56,356 nucleotides of DNA from an uncultured Bacteroidota bacterium (GTDB lineage: Bacteria; Bacteroidota; Bacteroidia; Bacteroidales; F082): contig UQNO01000010.1 in NCBI GenBank assembly GCA_900542475.1, forward strand, positions 1 through 56,356, in the 5' to 3' direction. Below, one piece after another: positions 18,250 to 27,214 of the stretch. The notes below the pieces were generated by a model, which saw nothing but the letters and a program-made list of their open reading frames with translations, had not been told where the DNA came from and searched no databases. Position numbers and translations under genes: made by a program. The stretch's first letter is position 1, and each line of letters begins with the position of its first letter.

Positions 18250-18279
18250 ATAGATTATCAACCAAAAAAATTAAATATC

Positions 18280-19821
18280 ATGAAAAAGAGTCGTTTATTA
18301 TTAATAATAGGTGTGGCTTTGGTGCTAATCACATCTTGTAAGAAAAAAGAACCGGCAATCCCGCCGATACCCGTGACACCAGGTGCGGGTGATGTTCAAT
18401 CTATACCCTATGCACAGTCGTTTGCAAAGGAGTTTGGCACATATATCACAAAGAACGTTCTTGGTGACCAGGTTTGGGTAATTGACTACTCGTCGGCAGT
18501 GATGTCGGGACATGTCAATAACAACGGGACACATGAATACTATGAGAATGAGGACTGGTTGATTTCATCGCCGGTAAAAATCACAGGCGTTCAGCATGCA
18601 AAGGCTGTCGTGAACTATGCGGCACAGTATCAGGGACCAAGCGACACCGATGTCGTGATGATGATTTCATCGGATTACAAATTCGGCAACGAGCCTTCAA
18701 CGGCGACATGGACACAGCTGCCGGAAAAGTTCGCCAACACTGATGGATGGAACTTTACTGATAAAGAGTTGAATCTTGACAATTATCTTGGTCAGACAGT
18801 TACAGTGGCAATTAAGTTCACGTCTTCGTCAACGAAATCGCGAACAATGGAGATAAAGAGCATCACTGTCAAGGAAGGAGAGGCTGGCGGAGTGACGCCT
18901 CCGGGTCCGACACCGCCTCCGGGAACGGGTTCCGGTAGCGGCACGGCCGACGACCCATATAATGTGGCTTCAGGTATTAGTCTGCAAGGACAAGAAATCA
19001 TAGCCTGGGTGCAAGGTTATATCGTCGGTGCCGTGAAAAACGGTTTGAGCGCCGTCTCAAGCAATGACGATGTGATTTGGAACGCTCCATTTGATTCATC
19101 TACAAATGTTGTGATTGCCGATGATGCCGATTGCCGCGAAATTTCCAACTGCATTATCGTGAACCTGCCTGCAGGCAAGCCGTTACGCGCCCAAGTCAAT
19201 TTAAAAGACAACCCAGACAACTTGGGCAAGCAACTTTCTGTTTTAGGCAAGTTGCGCAAGTACTTCGGTCAGGCTGGTCTGCGTGACAGCGAAGGTACGG
19301 AGGCTGATTTCGTCTTGGAAGGCGGTGTCACACCTCCTCCCGTCGAGGCAATCTACAGCGAGTCGTTTGCGTCAGGTCAAGGCGGTTTTACAATCCAAGA
19401 TGTCGTGATACCAGCTGAATTGACATACGTCTGGGCACACTCCGCACAGTATAAATGCATGAAAGCCAGCGCATACGTCGGTCAAGCCTACCAGACAGAG
19501 AGTTGGCTCGTCTCACCTGCCATCAACTTGTCAGGTGTGGAGACGGCCAAATTGACATTCGACCAGGCGGTAAACTACGCTGCGCCACAAGGCGTGTTGT
19601 ATGTTATGATTTCCACCAATTATAGTGGAGATGTCACCACAACCGATTGGACAGAACTGACTCTTGACCAGTGGCCTGAAGGTAACAGCTGGACGTTTAT
19701 AAACTCCATCGCCAACCTGACACCATATATCGGTCAGAATGTAACCGTCGCTTTCAAGTACACAAGTAGCGCAGGCTCTGCTTCAACCTGGGAAGTGAAG
19801 AATTTTATCGTTGCTGAATAA
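18280..19821 (+). CDS. Surface lipoprotein with two choice-of-anchor-J-like domains around an OB-fold-like domain
   Basis: 513 residues with a lipoprotein signal ending in LITSC (Cys20). It has an internal duplication: residues about 40-197 and 355-513 are related jelly-roll-type modules, as shown by ENEDWLISSPVKITGVQ against TESWLVSPAINLSGVE and YLGQTVTVAIKFTSSS against YIGQNVTVAFKYTSSA. Between them, after a Pro/Gly linker, lies a segment starting GTADDPYNVASGISL and containing AWVQGYIVGAV, which resembles DUF6359, a probable OB fold. It is likely cell-surface binding equipment for the receptor encoded just upstream. Confidence 0.75.
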   Translation: MKKSRLLLIIGVALVLITSCKKKEPAIPPIPVTPGAGDVQSIPYAQSFAKEFGTYITKNVLGDQVWVIDYSSAVMSGHVNNNGTHEYYENEDWLISSPVKITGVQHAKAVVNYAAQYQGPSDTDVVMMISSDYKFGNEPSTATWTQLPEKFANTDGWNFTDKELNLDNYLGQTVTVAIKFTSSSTKSRTMEIKSITVKEGEAGGVTPPGPTPPPGTGSGSGTADDPYNVASGISLQGQEIIAWVQGYIVGAVKNGLSAVSSNDDVIWNAPFDSSTNVVIADDADCREISNCIIVNLPAGKPLRAQVNLKDNPDNLGKQLSVLGKLRKYFGQAGLRDSEGTEADFVLEGGVTPPPVEAIYSESFASGQGGFTIQDVVIPAELTYVWAHSAQYKCMKASAYVGQAYQTESWLVSPAINLSGVETAKLTFDQAVNYAAPQGVLYVMISTNYSGDVTTTDWTELTLDQWPEGNSWTFINSIANLTPYIGQNVTVAFKYTSSAGSASTWEVKNFIVAE

Positions 19822-19850
19822 TCGTTGAAATTCAATTAATTAAATAAGAA

Positions 19851-20669
19851 ATGAAAAAAATATTTAAATACGGCTTGATAATTCTATTCGCTGCGGGAGT
19901 GTTACACGCCTGCATGGATAAAAATGCAAGAAAAAATAATTATCCGGCTCCAAATATTTCGGAACCGCCCATTGGCACCGTGTTTACAATGGATTCGTTG
20001 AGAGGAGTCATAATAAATGCCGGAGATCCAAAGGATTATGCCAACGATACTATCTTTAAAGACGATGGTTCTCTTTACGGTATTGTCACAGCCGACGAAA
20101 CATCGGGCAACTGCTATAAGTACGTGTTCCTGCAGGAAAGAGCCACCGGCTATGCCATCGAGCTTTATATGAATGCAGTGACTGGACTGCGTATCGGCGA
20201 CTCGGTGAGAGTTTGCTTGAAAGGTGCCGTGCTTGGTGTTTATAGAGGCACTCCGCAGATTCAGAATCTCGACCCTAAAAATGTAATTGTTTTGGCAAAT
20301 GGTCAATATGTTGAGCCGCAACAAGTTACGATTGAGGAAATTAAAGATAAACAGCATTTGTGCAAATTGGTGACACTTGAGAAGGTCGAGTTTGACGATC
20401 CGTCATTGGTTTGGGCTGTGCAAGAGGAAGGCAGCACAAGTTCTTATGCAAACCGCACTTTGAATCAATATGATAGTAACTGTAACAAGAAAGGTAATAT
20501 CATAGTAAGAACGAGTACGTATGCGTCGTTTGCAAAACAACAACTTCCTCAAGGCCAAGGCAGTATAACCGCAATAGTGACGCTGTATCGTACAAATTCA
20601 AACTACACTTGGCAGCTGCTGGTAAGAAGCGCAAACGAAGCTATTATGAATGGCGACCGCTGCAACTAA
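19851..20669 (+). CDS. DUF5689-type lipoprotein
   Basis: 272 residues. The lipoprotein signal ends in VLHAC (Cys21). From residue about 45 the pattern TMDSLRGVIINAG, LYGIVTADETSGNCYKYVFLQE and GLRIGDSVRVCLKGA fits the Bacteroidota DUF5689 domain, an OB-like fold related to the nucleic-acid-binding domains that precede EEP nucleases in some secreted DNases. It is the third gene of the receptor operon. The function is not established; the family assignment is from recognition of the pattern. Confidence 0.75.
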   Translation: MKKIFKYGLIILFAAGVLHACMDKNARKNNYPAPNISEPPIGTVFTMDSLRGVIINAGDPKDYANDTIFKDDGSLYGIVTADETSGNCYKYVFLQERATGYAIELYMNAVTGLRIGDSVRVCLKGAVLGVYRGTPQIQNLDPKNVIVLANGQYVEPQQVTIEEIKDKQHLCKLVTLEKVEFDDPSLVWAVQEEGSTSSYANRTLNQYDSNCNKKGNIIVRTSTYASFAKQQLPQGQGSITAIVTLYRTNSNYTWQLLVRSANEAIMNGDRCN

Positions 20670-20689
20670 TGAATTATTTAAAAATTTAG

Positions 20690-21430
20690 ATGATGTCTGA
20701 AAACTTAGTAATCATCCCGACGTATAACGAGAAAGAGAATATCGAGAAGATAATCCGTTACGTTTTCAATCTCCCGATGGAGTTCCATGTCCTTGTAATC
20801 GAGGATAATAGTCCAGACGGGACTGCCGACATCGTGAAACGTCTGATGCAAGAGTTTCCTGACAGGCTTTTCATAGAAGAGCGAAAAGGCAAGCTCGGTC
20901 TTGGAACTGCTTACATCCATGGTTTCAAATGGGCGTTAGAGCGCGATTATCAATATGTTTTCGAGATGGATGCCGACTTTTCACATAACCCTGACGACCT
21001 CATCAGACTGCATGACGCATGTGCCGATGGCGCCGACCTCGCTGTGGGTTCACGTTATAAATGCGGTGTCAACGTGGTCAATTGGCCGATGGGCAGAGTG
21101 CTGATGTCGTATTACGCCTCGGCATACGTCCGTTTCGTGACAAGAATGAAGGTGCGCGACACCACGGCGGGCTTCGTGTGCTATACACGCAAGGTGCTGG
21201 AAACCATCGATTTTGACAGGATTAAATTCGTGGGATACGCTTTCCAAATCGAGATGAAATACACTGCATGGAAACTCGGTTTCAAAATCGAGGAAGTGTC
21301 GATTATCTTCACCGACCGCAGGGAAGGTACATCGAAGATGTCCGGCGGCATCTTCAGAGAAGCCATTTTCGGTGTCATCAACTTGAGATGGAGAGGTATG
21401 TGGGGTAAAATCAAACCAAGACAAAAGTAA
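20690..21430 (+). CDS. Polyprenol-phosphate mannosyltransferase-type GT2 glycosyltransferase
   Basis: 246 residues, a soluble DPM1-like GT-A enzyme that moves a sugar, usually mannose from GDP-mannose, onto a polyprenyl phosphate. Family segments: VIIPTYNEKENIEKII, VIEDNSPDGTADIV, FEMDADFSHNPDDL (metal-binding DAD) and GSRYKCGVNVVNWP. It has no C-terminal membrane domain, as in the short bacterial forms. Two consecutive Met codons at 20690 and 20693 could start. It is the first gene of a four-gene operon and overlaps dihydroorotase by one base (TAATG). Confidence 0.9.
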   Translation: MMSENLVIIPTYNEKENIEKIIRYVFNLPMEFHVLVIEDNSPDGTADIVKRLMQEFPDRLFIEERKGKLGLGTAYIHGFKWALERDYQYVFEMDADFSHNPDDLIRLHDACADGADLAVGSRYKCGVNVVNWPMGRVLMSYYASAYVRFVTRMKVRDTTAGFVCYTRKVLETIDFDRIKFVGYAFQIEMKYTAWKLGFKIEEVSIIFTDRREGTSKMSGGIFREAIFGVINLRWRGMWGKIKPRQK

Positions 21431-22785
21431 TGGGATATATCATTAAAAACGCGACACTTGTCAACGAGGGGACGACCACGTTGGCAAGTGTCGCTATAAA
21501 TGGCGACCGCATCACGGAAATCATTCCGGGTAGGGACACGATGAATCGCGTTTCAACGGAAATGATAATTGACGCCGAAGGATTATACCTGCTTCCCGGC
21601 GTCATCGACGAGCATGTGCATTTTCGCGAGCCCGGCTTGACACAGAAAGCCGACCTCTACACCGAGAGCCGAGCAGCGGTGGCGGGTGGCGTGACATCGT
21701 TCATGGATATGCCAAACACCAACCCGCAAACCACAACACAAGAGTTGTTGCAGCGAAAGTTAGATGCCGCGGCACGGAAATCAGCGGCGAATTATTCGTT
21801 TTACCTCGGCGCTACTAACGACAATATCGATGAACTTGTCAAAACCGACCCGAAGAAAATTTGTGGCATCAAGCTTTTCATGGGCTCAAGCACCGGCAAT
21901 ATGCTCGTGAACGACGACGACGCACTGGCGCGCTTGTTTGACGAGGCGCCATGCTTAATCGCGGCACATTGCGAAGATGAAGAGATTATCCATGCCAACA
22001 CCGTGTGCTGCAAAGACTTGGAGTCGAAAGGAGAGGTCGTGGCAGATGCAGGCATACATCCGTTTGTGAGAACAACGGAGGCATGCTATAAATCGACATC
22101 AAAGGCAGTTGACATGGCAACAAAATTCAATGCCCGACTTCATGTGCTGCACATCTCCACCAAATCGGAGCTGAACTTGTTTAGAAATGATATTTCATTG
22201 AAAGACAAAAAGATAACAGCCGAGACGTGTCCTCATTATCTGATGTTTTCCGACAAGGATTATGAGAAAAAAGGCTTTGCCATCAAATGTAATCCGGCGA
22301 TAAAAATGTTGTCGGACCGTGATATGCTGCGTAAAGCAATCGTTGACGGCCGTATCGACACCATAGGCACCGACCACGCGCCGCATCTGTGGCAGGAAAA
22401 GTTCACCGACAGCTATTTTACAGCAAAATCAGGATTTCCATCAATACAAAACAGCTTGGATTTGATGCTGAATCTGTATCATGAAAATGTCATTTCATTG
22501 CCGCAAATCGTGAAGCTGATGTGCCATAATCCAGCGGAGTTATATCAAATCAAGAGTAGGGGATTTATACGCAAAGGCTACTATGCCGACCTCGTATTGG
22601 TGGATTTGAATCATGAAAAGATTATTAAAAATGATGACATGCTCTACAAATGTGGCTGGACACCTTACGACGGAATGTCGGCGAAATCCAAAGTCACACA
22701 TACTTTCGTGAACGGAAATCTCGTTTATCACGATAGCATGGTGGAAGATAATATTTTTGGAAAACAATTGGAATTTGAACGTTGA
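21430..22785 (+). CDS. pyrC: Dihydroorotase
   Basis: 451 residues. Closes carbamoyl aspartate to dihydroorotate in pyrimidine synthesis. It is the long class I type: DEHVHFREPGLT gives the HxH zinc ligands near residue 60, followed by GGVTSFMDMPNTNP, HVLHISTKSEL and the catalytic GTDHAPH. The ATG shares its A with the upstream stop codon, so translation is coupled. The next gene starts 4 bp after its stop. Confidence 0.95.
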   Translation: MGYIIKNATLVNEGTTTLASVAINGDRITEIIPGRDTMNRVSTEMIIDAEGLYLLPGVIDEHVHFREPGLTQKADLYTESRAAVAGGVTSFMDMPNTNPQTTTQELLQRKLDAAARKSAANYSFYLGATNDNIDELVKTDPKKICGIKLFMGSSTGNMLVNDDDALARLFDEAPCLIAAHCEDEEIIHANTVCCKDLESKGEVVADAGIHPFVRTTEACYKSTSKAVDMATKFNARLHVLHISTKSELNLFRNDISLKDKKITAETCPHYLMFSDKDYEKKGFAIKCNPAIKMLSDRDMLRKAIVDGRIDTIGTDHAPHLWQEKFTDSYFTAKSGFPSIQNSLDLMLNLYHENVISLPQIVKLMCHNPAELYQIKSRGFIRKGYYADLVLVDLNHEKIIKNDDMLYKCGWTPYDGMSAKSKVTHTFVNGNLVYHDSMVEDNIFGKQLEFER

Positions 22786-22789
22786 AATT

Positions 22790-23224
22790 ATGAAGAAGTT
22801 ATTGAGTGTCACGGCACTATTGTTGATTTTTGTGTCATGTCAAGACAAAACCGTGCGTCATGTGCAAAAAGTGGCTCATTATTATTCGGAAACAGATTTT
22901 CCTTGGGTGATTTATTATTACGATGTGCTCGGAAAAGACTCTACTTGGGTGGAGGAGCGATGGTTTCATGAAAACGGCGTGCTTCAGCTTGAAGGTAAAA
23001 TCGTTAATAATGAAAGGGAGGGGGAGTTCAGAGGCTATTTCCCATCGGGCGAGTTGATGAGCGTCGGCAAGTTTGTCAACGGCAAGCGTGAAGGCAGGGG
23101 GAAGATTTTCTTTGAAAACGGCAAGGTCAATATTGAGAACGAGTATCGTCACGGGAAACCGCACGGAATCTGGAAATATTACGATGAGGAAGGCAATTTG
23201 GTTGATGTAAGGGACTTTCAATAA
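22790..23224 (+). CDS. Lipoprotein with MORN-like repeats (YwqK-like)
   Basis: 144 residues from the Met at 22790, which starts a lipoprotein signal ending LIFVSC. The mature part holds MORN-type repeats of the pattern G-x-x-x-G-x-x-x-x-Y/F: REGEFRGYFPSGELMSVG, KREGRGKIFFENGKV and PHGIWKYYDEEGNLV. These YwqK/MORN-2 proteins are often labelled antitoxins, but no toxin partner is present and export makes that unlikely. The stop shares a base with the tadA start. Confidence 0.8.
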   Translation: MKKLLSVTALLLIFVSCQDKTVRHVQKVAHYYSETDFPWVIYYYDVLGKDSTWVEERWFHENGVLQLEGKIVNNEREGEFRGYFPSGELMSVGKFVNGKREGRGKIFFENGKVNIENEYRHGKPHGIWKYYDEEGNLVDVRDFQ

Positions 23225-23664
23225 TGTTGTCGATTTTTTCAGATGAGAATTATATGCGGCAGGCCTTGATTGAGGCACAGGCAGCTGCTGATGCCGATGA
23301 GGTGCCGGTGGGCGCTGTCGTTGTCGTTAACGACAAAATCATAGCCCGCGCACATAATCAAGTCGAGTTGTTGACTGATGTGACGGCCCATGCCGAGATT
23401 CTGGCTGTCACCGCCGCTTGCAATGCCTTGGGAACCAAATACCTGGACGACTGCGCGCTTTATGTCACCCTTGAGCCTTGTGTGATGTGCGCGGGCGCCT
23501 TGGCGCACTGCCATATAAAAAAGGTGGTGTGGGCTTGCGATGACCCCCAAAACGGCTTCCGACGGTTTGGCGACCTCTTGCACCCGAAAACAGAAATAAA
23601 GACAGGCATCCTTAAAGAAGAATGCCTGCAAATATTGACAGATTTCTTTAAAAAGAAACGATAG
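23224..23664 (+). CDS. tadA: tRNA adenosine(34) deaminase TadA
   Basis: 146 residues. Converts A34 of tRNA-Arg(ACG) to inosine. The zinc deaminase motifs are HAEIL (His56, Glu58) and LEPCVMCAGAL (Cys86, Cys89), and the tRNA-binding segment DDPQNGFRRFGDLL fits TadA rather than a free-nucleotide deaminase. It is last in the operon and translationally coupled by a 1-base overlap. It converges with leucyl aminopeptidase with only 2 bp between stops. Confidence 0.93.
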   Translation: MLSIFSDENYMRQALIEAQAAADADEVPVGAVVVVNDKIIARAHNQVELLTDVTAHAEILAVTAACNALGTKYLDDCALYVTLEPCVMCAGALAHCHIKKVVWACDDPQNGFRRFGDLLHPKTEIKTGILKEECLQILTDFFKKKR

Positions 23665-23666
23665 TC

Positions 23667-25094
23667 TTACTTCACCATGTCTCTGAAGAACCTCATCAGC
23701 AACCTTACATGGATGCCGACGCCGCCTGCTGTCTTATAATGGTCGGCTTTCTCAAGAAACGCCGTCCCGGCGATGTCGAAATGAACCCACGGATAGTCGG
23801 TGAAATGCTCCAAGAACTTGCCTGCGGTGATGGCGCCGCCATAGCTGCCGCCGATATTTTTGATGTCGGCGAGGTCCGACTTGATAAGCTCGCCATATTC
23901 TTCATACATCGGGAACTGCACGAGACGCTCATAGACGCGCTCTCCCGCTTCTTCGAGTTTCTTGTAAATATCACCTGCGTTGTGCTCCATCGCCACTGTC
24001 GCGACTGGTCCGATGGCGCGTGAGGCTGCTCCTGTCAGTGTCGCGAAGTCGAACACCATCATAGGGTCGTATTTTTTTGCATACGATAGGGCGTCGGCGA
24101 GAATGAGGCGACCTTCGGCATCGGTGTTCAGTATCTCGACGGTGGTGCCGTCGTACATCGTGATGATGTCGCCGGTGACACTCGCATTGCCGTCGATACG
24201 ATTGTCGGTGGCAGGGACGAGAGCTATCACATGGACTGGTAACTTGGCTTTGGCGACGGCGTAAACGGCGCATGCCACGGTGGCAGCCCCCGACATGTCG
24301 TCTTTCATGTCGTCCATCGATGACGAGGGCTTCAAGTTGTAGCCTCCGGTGTCGAAGACGATGCCTTTGCCGACCAGGACGACAGGCTTCTCGTTGACAG
24401 GCTTCTCGGGTTTCCATTCCAAGATGGTGAAAGTGGGCTCGTCCATGCTTCCGGCGTTGACAGCAAGCAGTCCGCCCATCTTAAGGGACTCGATTTTCTT
24501 TTTGTTGAAGACCTCGGCGTTGCCACCCACCGAGCGAGTCTTTTCACTGATGAACTCCGCAAGCCTCTCGGCGTTGAGCTGGTTGACAGGCTCGTTCACA
24601 AGGTCGCGAGCCATCAACGTGGCCTCAACGGTGATGTTTAGCTTCTCCACACAGTCCTCACAAGCCGTGCCTTCAAGGAAATATATTGTGGTCAATGTGT
24701 TGGAACTGGGTTCGGTCTTGTATTTCTTGAACTCGTAATTAGCAAGCATAATGCCTTCGGCACAACCCATCTTCACACAACGTTTGCCACCGATGTTTTG
24801 AATCAAAACGTCACCGTATTTGTTGGCATTCAGCCACTTGCAAATAGAAGCGCCTTTCTTGCGACATTGCTCCATGAACTTGTTCTCGGACTCCTCGCTG
24901 TTGATGAAGAATATGTGATAACACTCTGTGTATCTGTTGATTACAACGGCACCTCCCTTGTCGTTGCCGTATGATTTTCTGACGTAATCAGCCTCGTCCT
25001 GACGAAGACCGATTTTACCGATGTCTTCTGTCGTGTCTAAAATGAAAACTTTTGCGGAAATCTTGTCGTCTTTTCTGAATTTTAATGTTGTCAT
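23667..25094 (-). CDS. Leucyl aminopeptidase family protein (M17)
   Basis: 475 residues from the Met at 25094 (MTTLKFRKDD). The M17 signature NTDAEGRLILADAL and the metal-site segment VGKGIVFDTGGYNLKPSSSMDDMKDDMSG are intact, so it should be an active two-zinc cytosolic aminopeptidase. The start codon overlaps the kdtA stop by four bases (ATGA), so translation is probably coupled to kdtA. A longer in-frame start at 25166 lies inside kdtA and adds a non-homologous tail, so it is rejected. Confidence 0.94.
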   Translation of the reverse strand: MTTLKFRKDDKISAKVFILDTTEDIGKIGLRQDEADYVRKSYGNDKGGAVVINRYTECYHIFFINSEESENKFMEQCRKKGASICKWLNANKYGDVLIQNIGGKRCVKMGCAEGIMLANYEFKKYKTEPSSNTLTTIYFLEGTACEDCVEKLNITVEATLMARDLVNEPVNQLNAERLAEFISEKTRSVGGNAEVFNKKKIESLKMGGLLAVNAGSMDEPTFTILEWKPEKPVNEKPVVLVGKGIVFDTGGYNLKPSSSMDDMKDDMSGAATVACAVYAVAKAKLPVHVIALVPATDNRIDGNASVTGDIITMYDGTTVEILNTDAEGRLILADALSYAKKYDPMMVFDFATLTGAASRAIGPVATVAMEHNAGDIYKKLEEAGERVYERLVQFPMYEEYGELIKSDLADIKNIGGSYGGAITAGKFLEHFTDYPWVHFDIAGTAFLEKADHYKTAGGVGIHVRLLMRFFRDMVK

Positions 25095-26320
25095 GATAAA
25101 AATTGTTTTAAAATACTCATTGTTTTTTCCGTGGCGCCAATTTTTCCTGCCACATAGTCGTGACAAATCTCCGACGCTGTCTTGTAAAACTCCTCGTCGT
25201 CGATGAACTTGTAGAACATCTCCTCCAATTCTTGCTGATTGTTGATGACGAAAGCGCCTTTCAATTCCACAAGGTCAACGGCTTCTTCGAATCCGTGATA
25301 TTTAGGACCGAAAATCACCGGCACATCGTAGATGATGGCTTCTTGGATATTATGGATTCCGTTGTAAAAACCAGCGCCGATATAAGCGAATTTGGCGTAT
25401 CTGTAAATCTTTGATAAGATGCCAATCTTGTTGATTACTAATGTTTTAGTCTTGTTGTTCGGTTTAAAATCCGTATATAATTGATAATTGTCGAGATGAG
25501 ATACTATCTGTTTCACGTGCGAGTCGGATATGTCGTGCGGCACCATTATGAAACAGTAGTTTTCTGGCATATTGTCGATGAAATTGTATAGCAATTTCTC
25601 ATCTGACGGCCAGCTGCTGCCCGCGATGATGCACTTTCTGTCACCTATGTATTCTTCGATGTCGTCGAAACGCTGTGCCTGCATGGCGATGTCGTAAACA
25701 CGGTCGAAACGAGTGTCGCCTGCAATTGTCAAGTCGTTGATTCCCATTTTGTTAAGTAAATCGGCCGTTTCTTTGTTCTGTGTGAAGAAATGCTCTACTT
25801 TATAGAAATGATTTCTGAACCATCTGCCCCAAGGTTTGAAGAAATACTGGTCGCGGCGAAGTTTAGTGGAAATGTAGAATAACGGTATATGCTTGTCGCT
25901 CAATGCTTTGATATAGTTAAACCAGAATTCGTATTTTACAAATATCGCGGCTTTGAAATTGAAGTTCTCGACGAACCTATTAGCATTTTTCATGGTGTCG
26001 AGGGGTAGATACGCCACCATTTCCGCATTGGGATAGTCTTTCTTTATCTCATAACCCGAAGGGGAGAAGAAGGTGAGAAGTAATTTATATTGCGGAAAAT
26101 TCTTTTTTACCGCTTCGATTATCGGGAGACCTTGTTCAAACTCGCCGAGAGACGACACATGAACCCAAATCCATTGCTCGTCCGGATTTTGTGACTTGAG
26201 TTTCTGCCATTGGCCTTTGCGTCCGTCGCGCCATAATATGGCTTTTTTATTTCCAAACAACGCTGCCATACGAATCGACGCGCCGTAGCAATGAATAAAG
26301 AACGTGTATAAAAATCTCAT
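25091..26320 (-). CDS. kdtA: 3-deoxy-D-manno-octulosonic acid transferase (KDO transferase)
   Basis: 409 residues, GT30 family. Attaches KDO from CMP-KDO to lipid A precursor at the inner membrane. Family segments: WVHVSSLGEFEQG with the catalytic Glu, LLTFFSPSGYE, FVKYEFWFNYI, CIIAGSSWPSDEKLL and the C-terminal EAIIYDVPVIFGPKYHGFEEA. The N-terminal hydrophobic helix (FLYTFFIHCYGASIRM) is the usual membrane anchor. It lies 4 bp downstream of the outer-membrane protein gene and overlaps the aminopeptidase start. kdsD and lptB, which also serve LPS, are 3 kb away. Confidence 0.94.
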   Translation of the reverse strand: MRFLYTFFIHCYGASIRMAALFGNKKAILWRDGRKGQWQKLKSQNPDEQWIWVHVSSLGEFEQGLPIIEAVKKNFPQYKLLLTFFSPSGYEIKKDYPNAEMVAYLPLDTMKNANRFVENFNFKAAIFVKYEFWFNYIKALSDKHIPLFYISTKLRRDQYFFKPWGRWFRNHFYKVEHFFTQNKETADLLNKMGINDLTIAGDTRFDRVYDIAMQAQRFDDIEEYIGDRKCIIAGSSWPSDEKLLYNFIDNMPENYCFIMVPHDISDSHVKQIVSHLDNYQLYTDFKPNNKTKTLVINKIGILSKIYRYAKFAYIGAGFYNGIHNIQEAIIYDVPVIFGPKYHGFEEAVDLVELKGAFVINNQQELEEMFYKFIDDEEFYKTASEICHDYVAGKIGATEKTMSILKQFLS

Positions 26321-26324
26321 GCTT

Positions 26325-27089
26325 TTAATAATAGTAATATTCAGCAGGCTGGCGTTTATATGTCGGGATATAGATGGCTCCTTTGATGCCGATGTATTGG
26401 TCGATGTAGTGATTTGTGTCTTTTCCGGTGTTAAAGTCCCACTTGCGCAATGGCTTTGTGTAGGCTTGGGTGAACACTACTGAAAGTGAGAAGTTGAGCA
26501 CCCTTGAGTTGCTTAGGAACAAGTATCCTATCTCGCCATTCCATGCGAATCCGCCGCGCATCTTGTCGTAGCCGTAGAGATAATCGCCAGCCAACGCCGG
26601 AGGTGGTGAAACATAAGAGCCGAACTCGGTCTTCAGTCTGTTGTAAAAATATCCGATGCCGCCTTGAACAAAGAATCCACAGTTGGAGTTAGGCGACAAA
26701 ACAGGGAAAATCTTGGCAGCGCAAATCTGGAAATGAGCACCTCTCTCGAAAAGAGCGTAACTGCCGTAGATGCCGTCGCCGGTGATTATTTCGCCGTTGT
26801 TGTCCAAAATGTCTCCAAAAAGCTCCTCCCTGCTGATGTTTACAGAGTTTCCGGAAATGAAATTGCCGTTAAAACTGAACATCCAGTTTTTCCTGGTTTT
26901 ATACAATACACTTCCGCCGATTAAATTATTGTTGTCATATAGAATTTTCGTGTCTTTGCCAGGAAACTGATACGCATAGTTCACAGAGAACATCCATGTC
27001 GGAATATTCTCTTTTTTGATGTCATATTGCGCGCTCGTTATCAAAGGCATGAGTGCTAATAATATGACTATCAATCTTCTAAACTTCAT
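26325..27089 (-). CDS. Predicted outer-membrane protein, function unknown
   Basis: 254 residues with a signal peptide (MKFRRLIVILLALMPLITSAQ). The mature sequence alternates short aromatic-rich strands with polar turns (FSVNYAYQF, GFFVQGGIGYFYNRL, WNGEIGYLFL), as in small beta-barrels. Four tyrosines end the protein. No family is recognised. It is the first gene of a transcription unit with kdtA and the aminopeptidase, so an envelope role linked to LPS is possible. Confidence 0.7.
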   Translation of the reverse strand: MKFRRLIVILLALMPLITSAQYDIKKENIPTWMFSVNYAYQFPGKDTKILYDNNNLIGGSVLYKTRKNWMFSFNGNFISGNSVNISREELFGDILDNNGEIITGDGIYGSYALFERGAHFQICAAKIFPVLSPNSNCGFFVQGGIGYFYNRLKTEFGSYVSPPPALAGDYLYGYDKMRGGFAWNGEIGYLFLSNSRVLNFSLSVVFTQAYTKPLRKWDFNTGKDTNHYIDQYIGIKGAIYIPTYKRQPAEYYYY

Positions 27090-27111
27090 GATTAAAATAA
27101 TTTATTCTTTG

Positions 27112-27119
27112 CAAAGATA
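27112..27119 (-). promoter_or_regulatory. Promoter -7 box of the outer-membrane protein/kdtA operon
   Basis: TATCTTTG on the minus strand, 22 bp before the ATG at 27089. Confidence 0.6.
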
Positions 27120-27182
27120 ACAAACGTTTTTAAACTTTGCTTATTATTTTTGAAAAATGTTTTATATTTGGAAAAATAATAG

Positions 27183-27190
27183 TAATTTTG
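27183..27190 (+). promoter_or_regulatory. Promoter -7 box of the 27215 lipoprotein gene
   Basis: TAATTTTG, 24 bp before the ATG at 27215. Confidence 0.6.
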
Positions 27191-27214
27191 CAGACAGATT
27201 TAAGATACAATGTT

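Noticed and set aside
22790..23224. YwqK antitoxin of a toxin-antitoxin pair
   Set aside because: The MORN-like protein has a lipoprotein signal and sits in an operon with pyrC and tadA; no toxin gene is adjacent.
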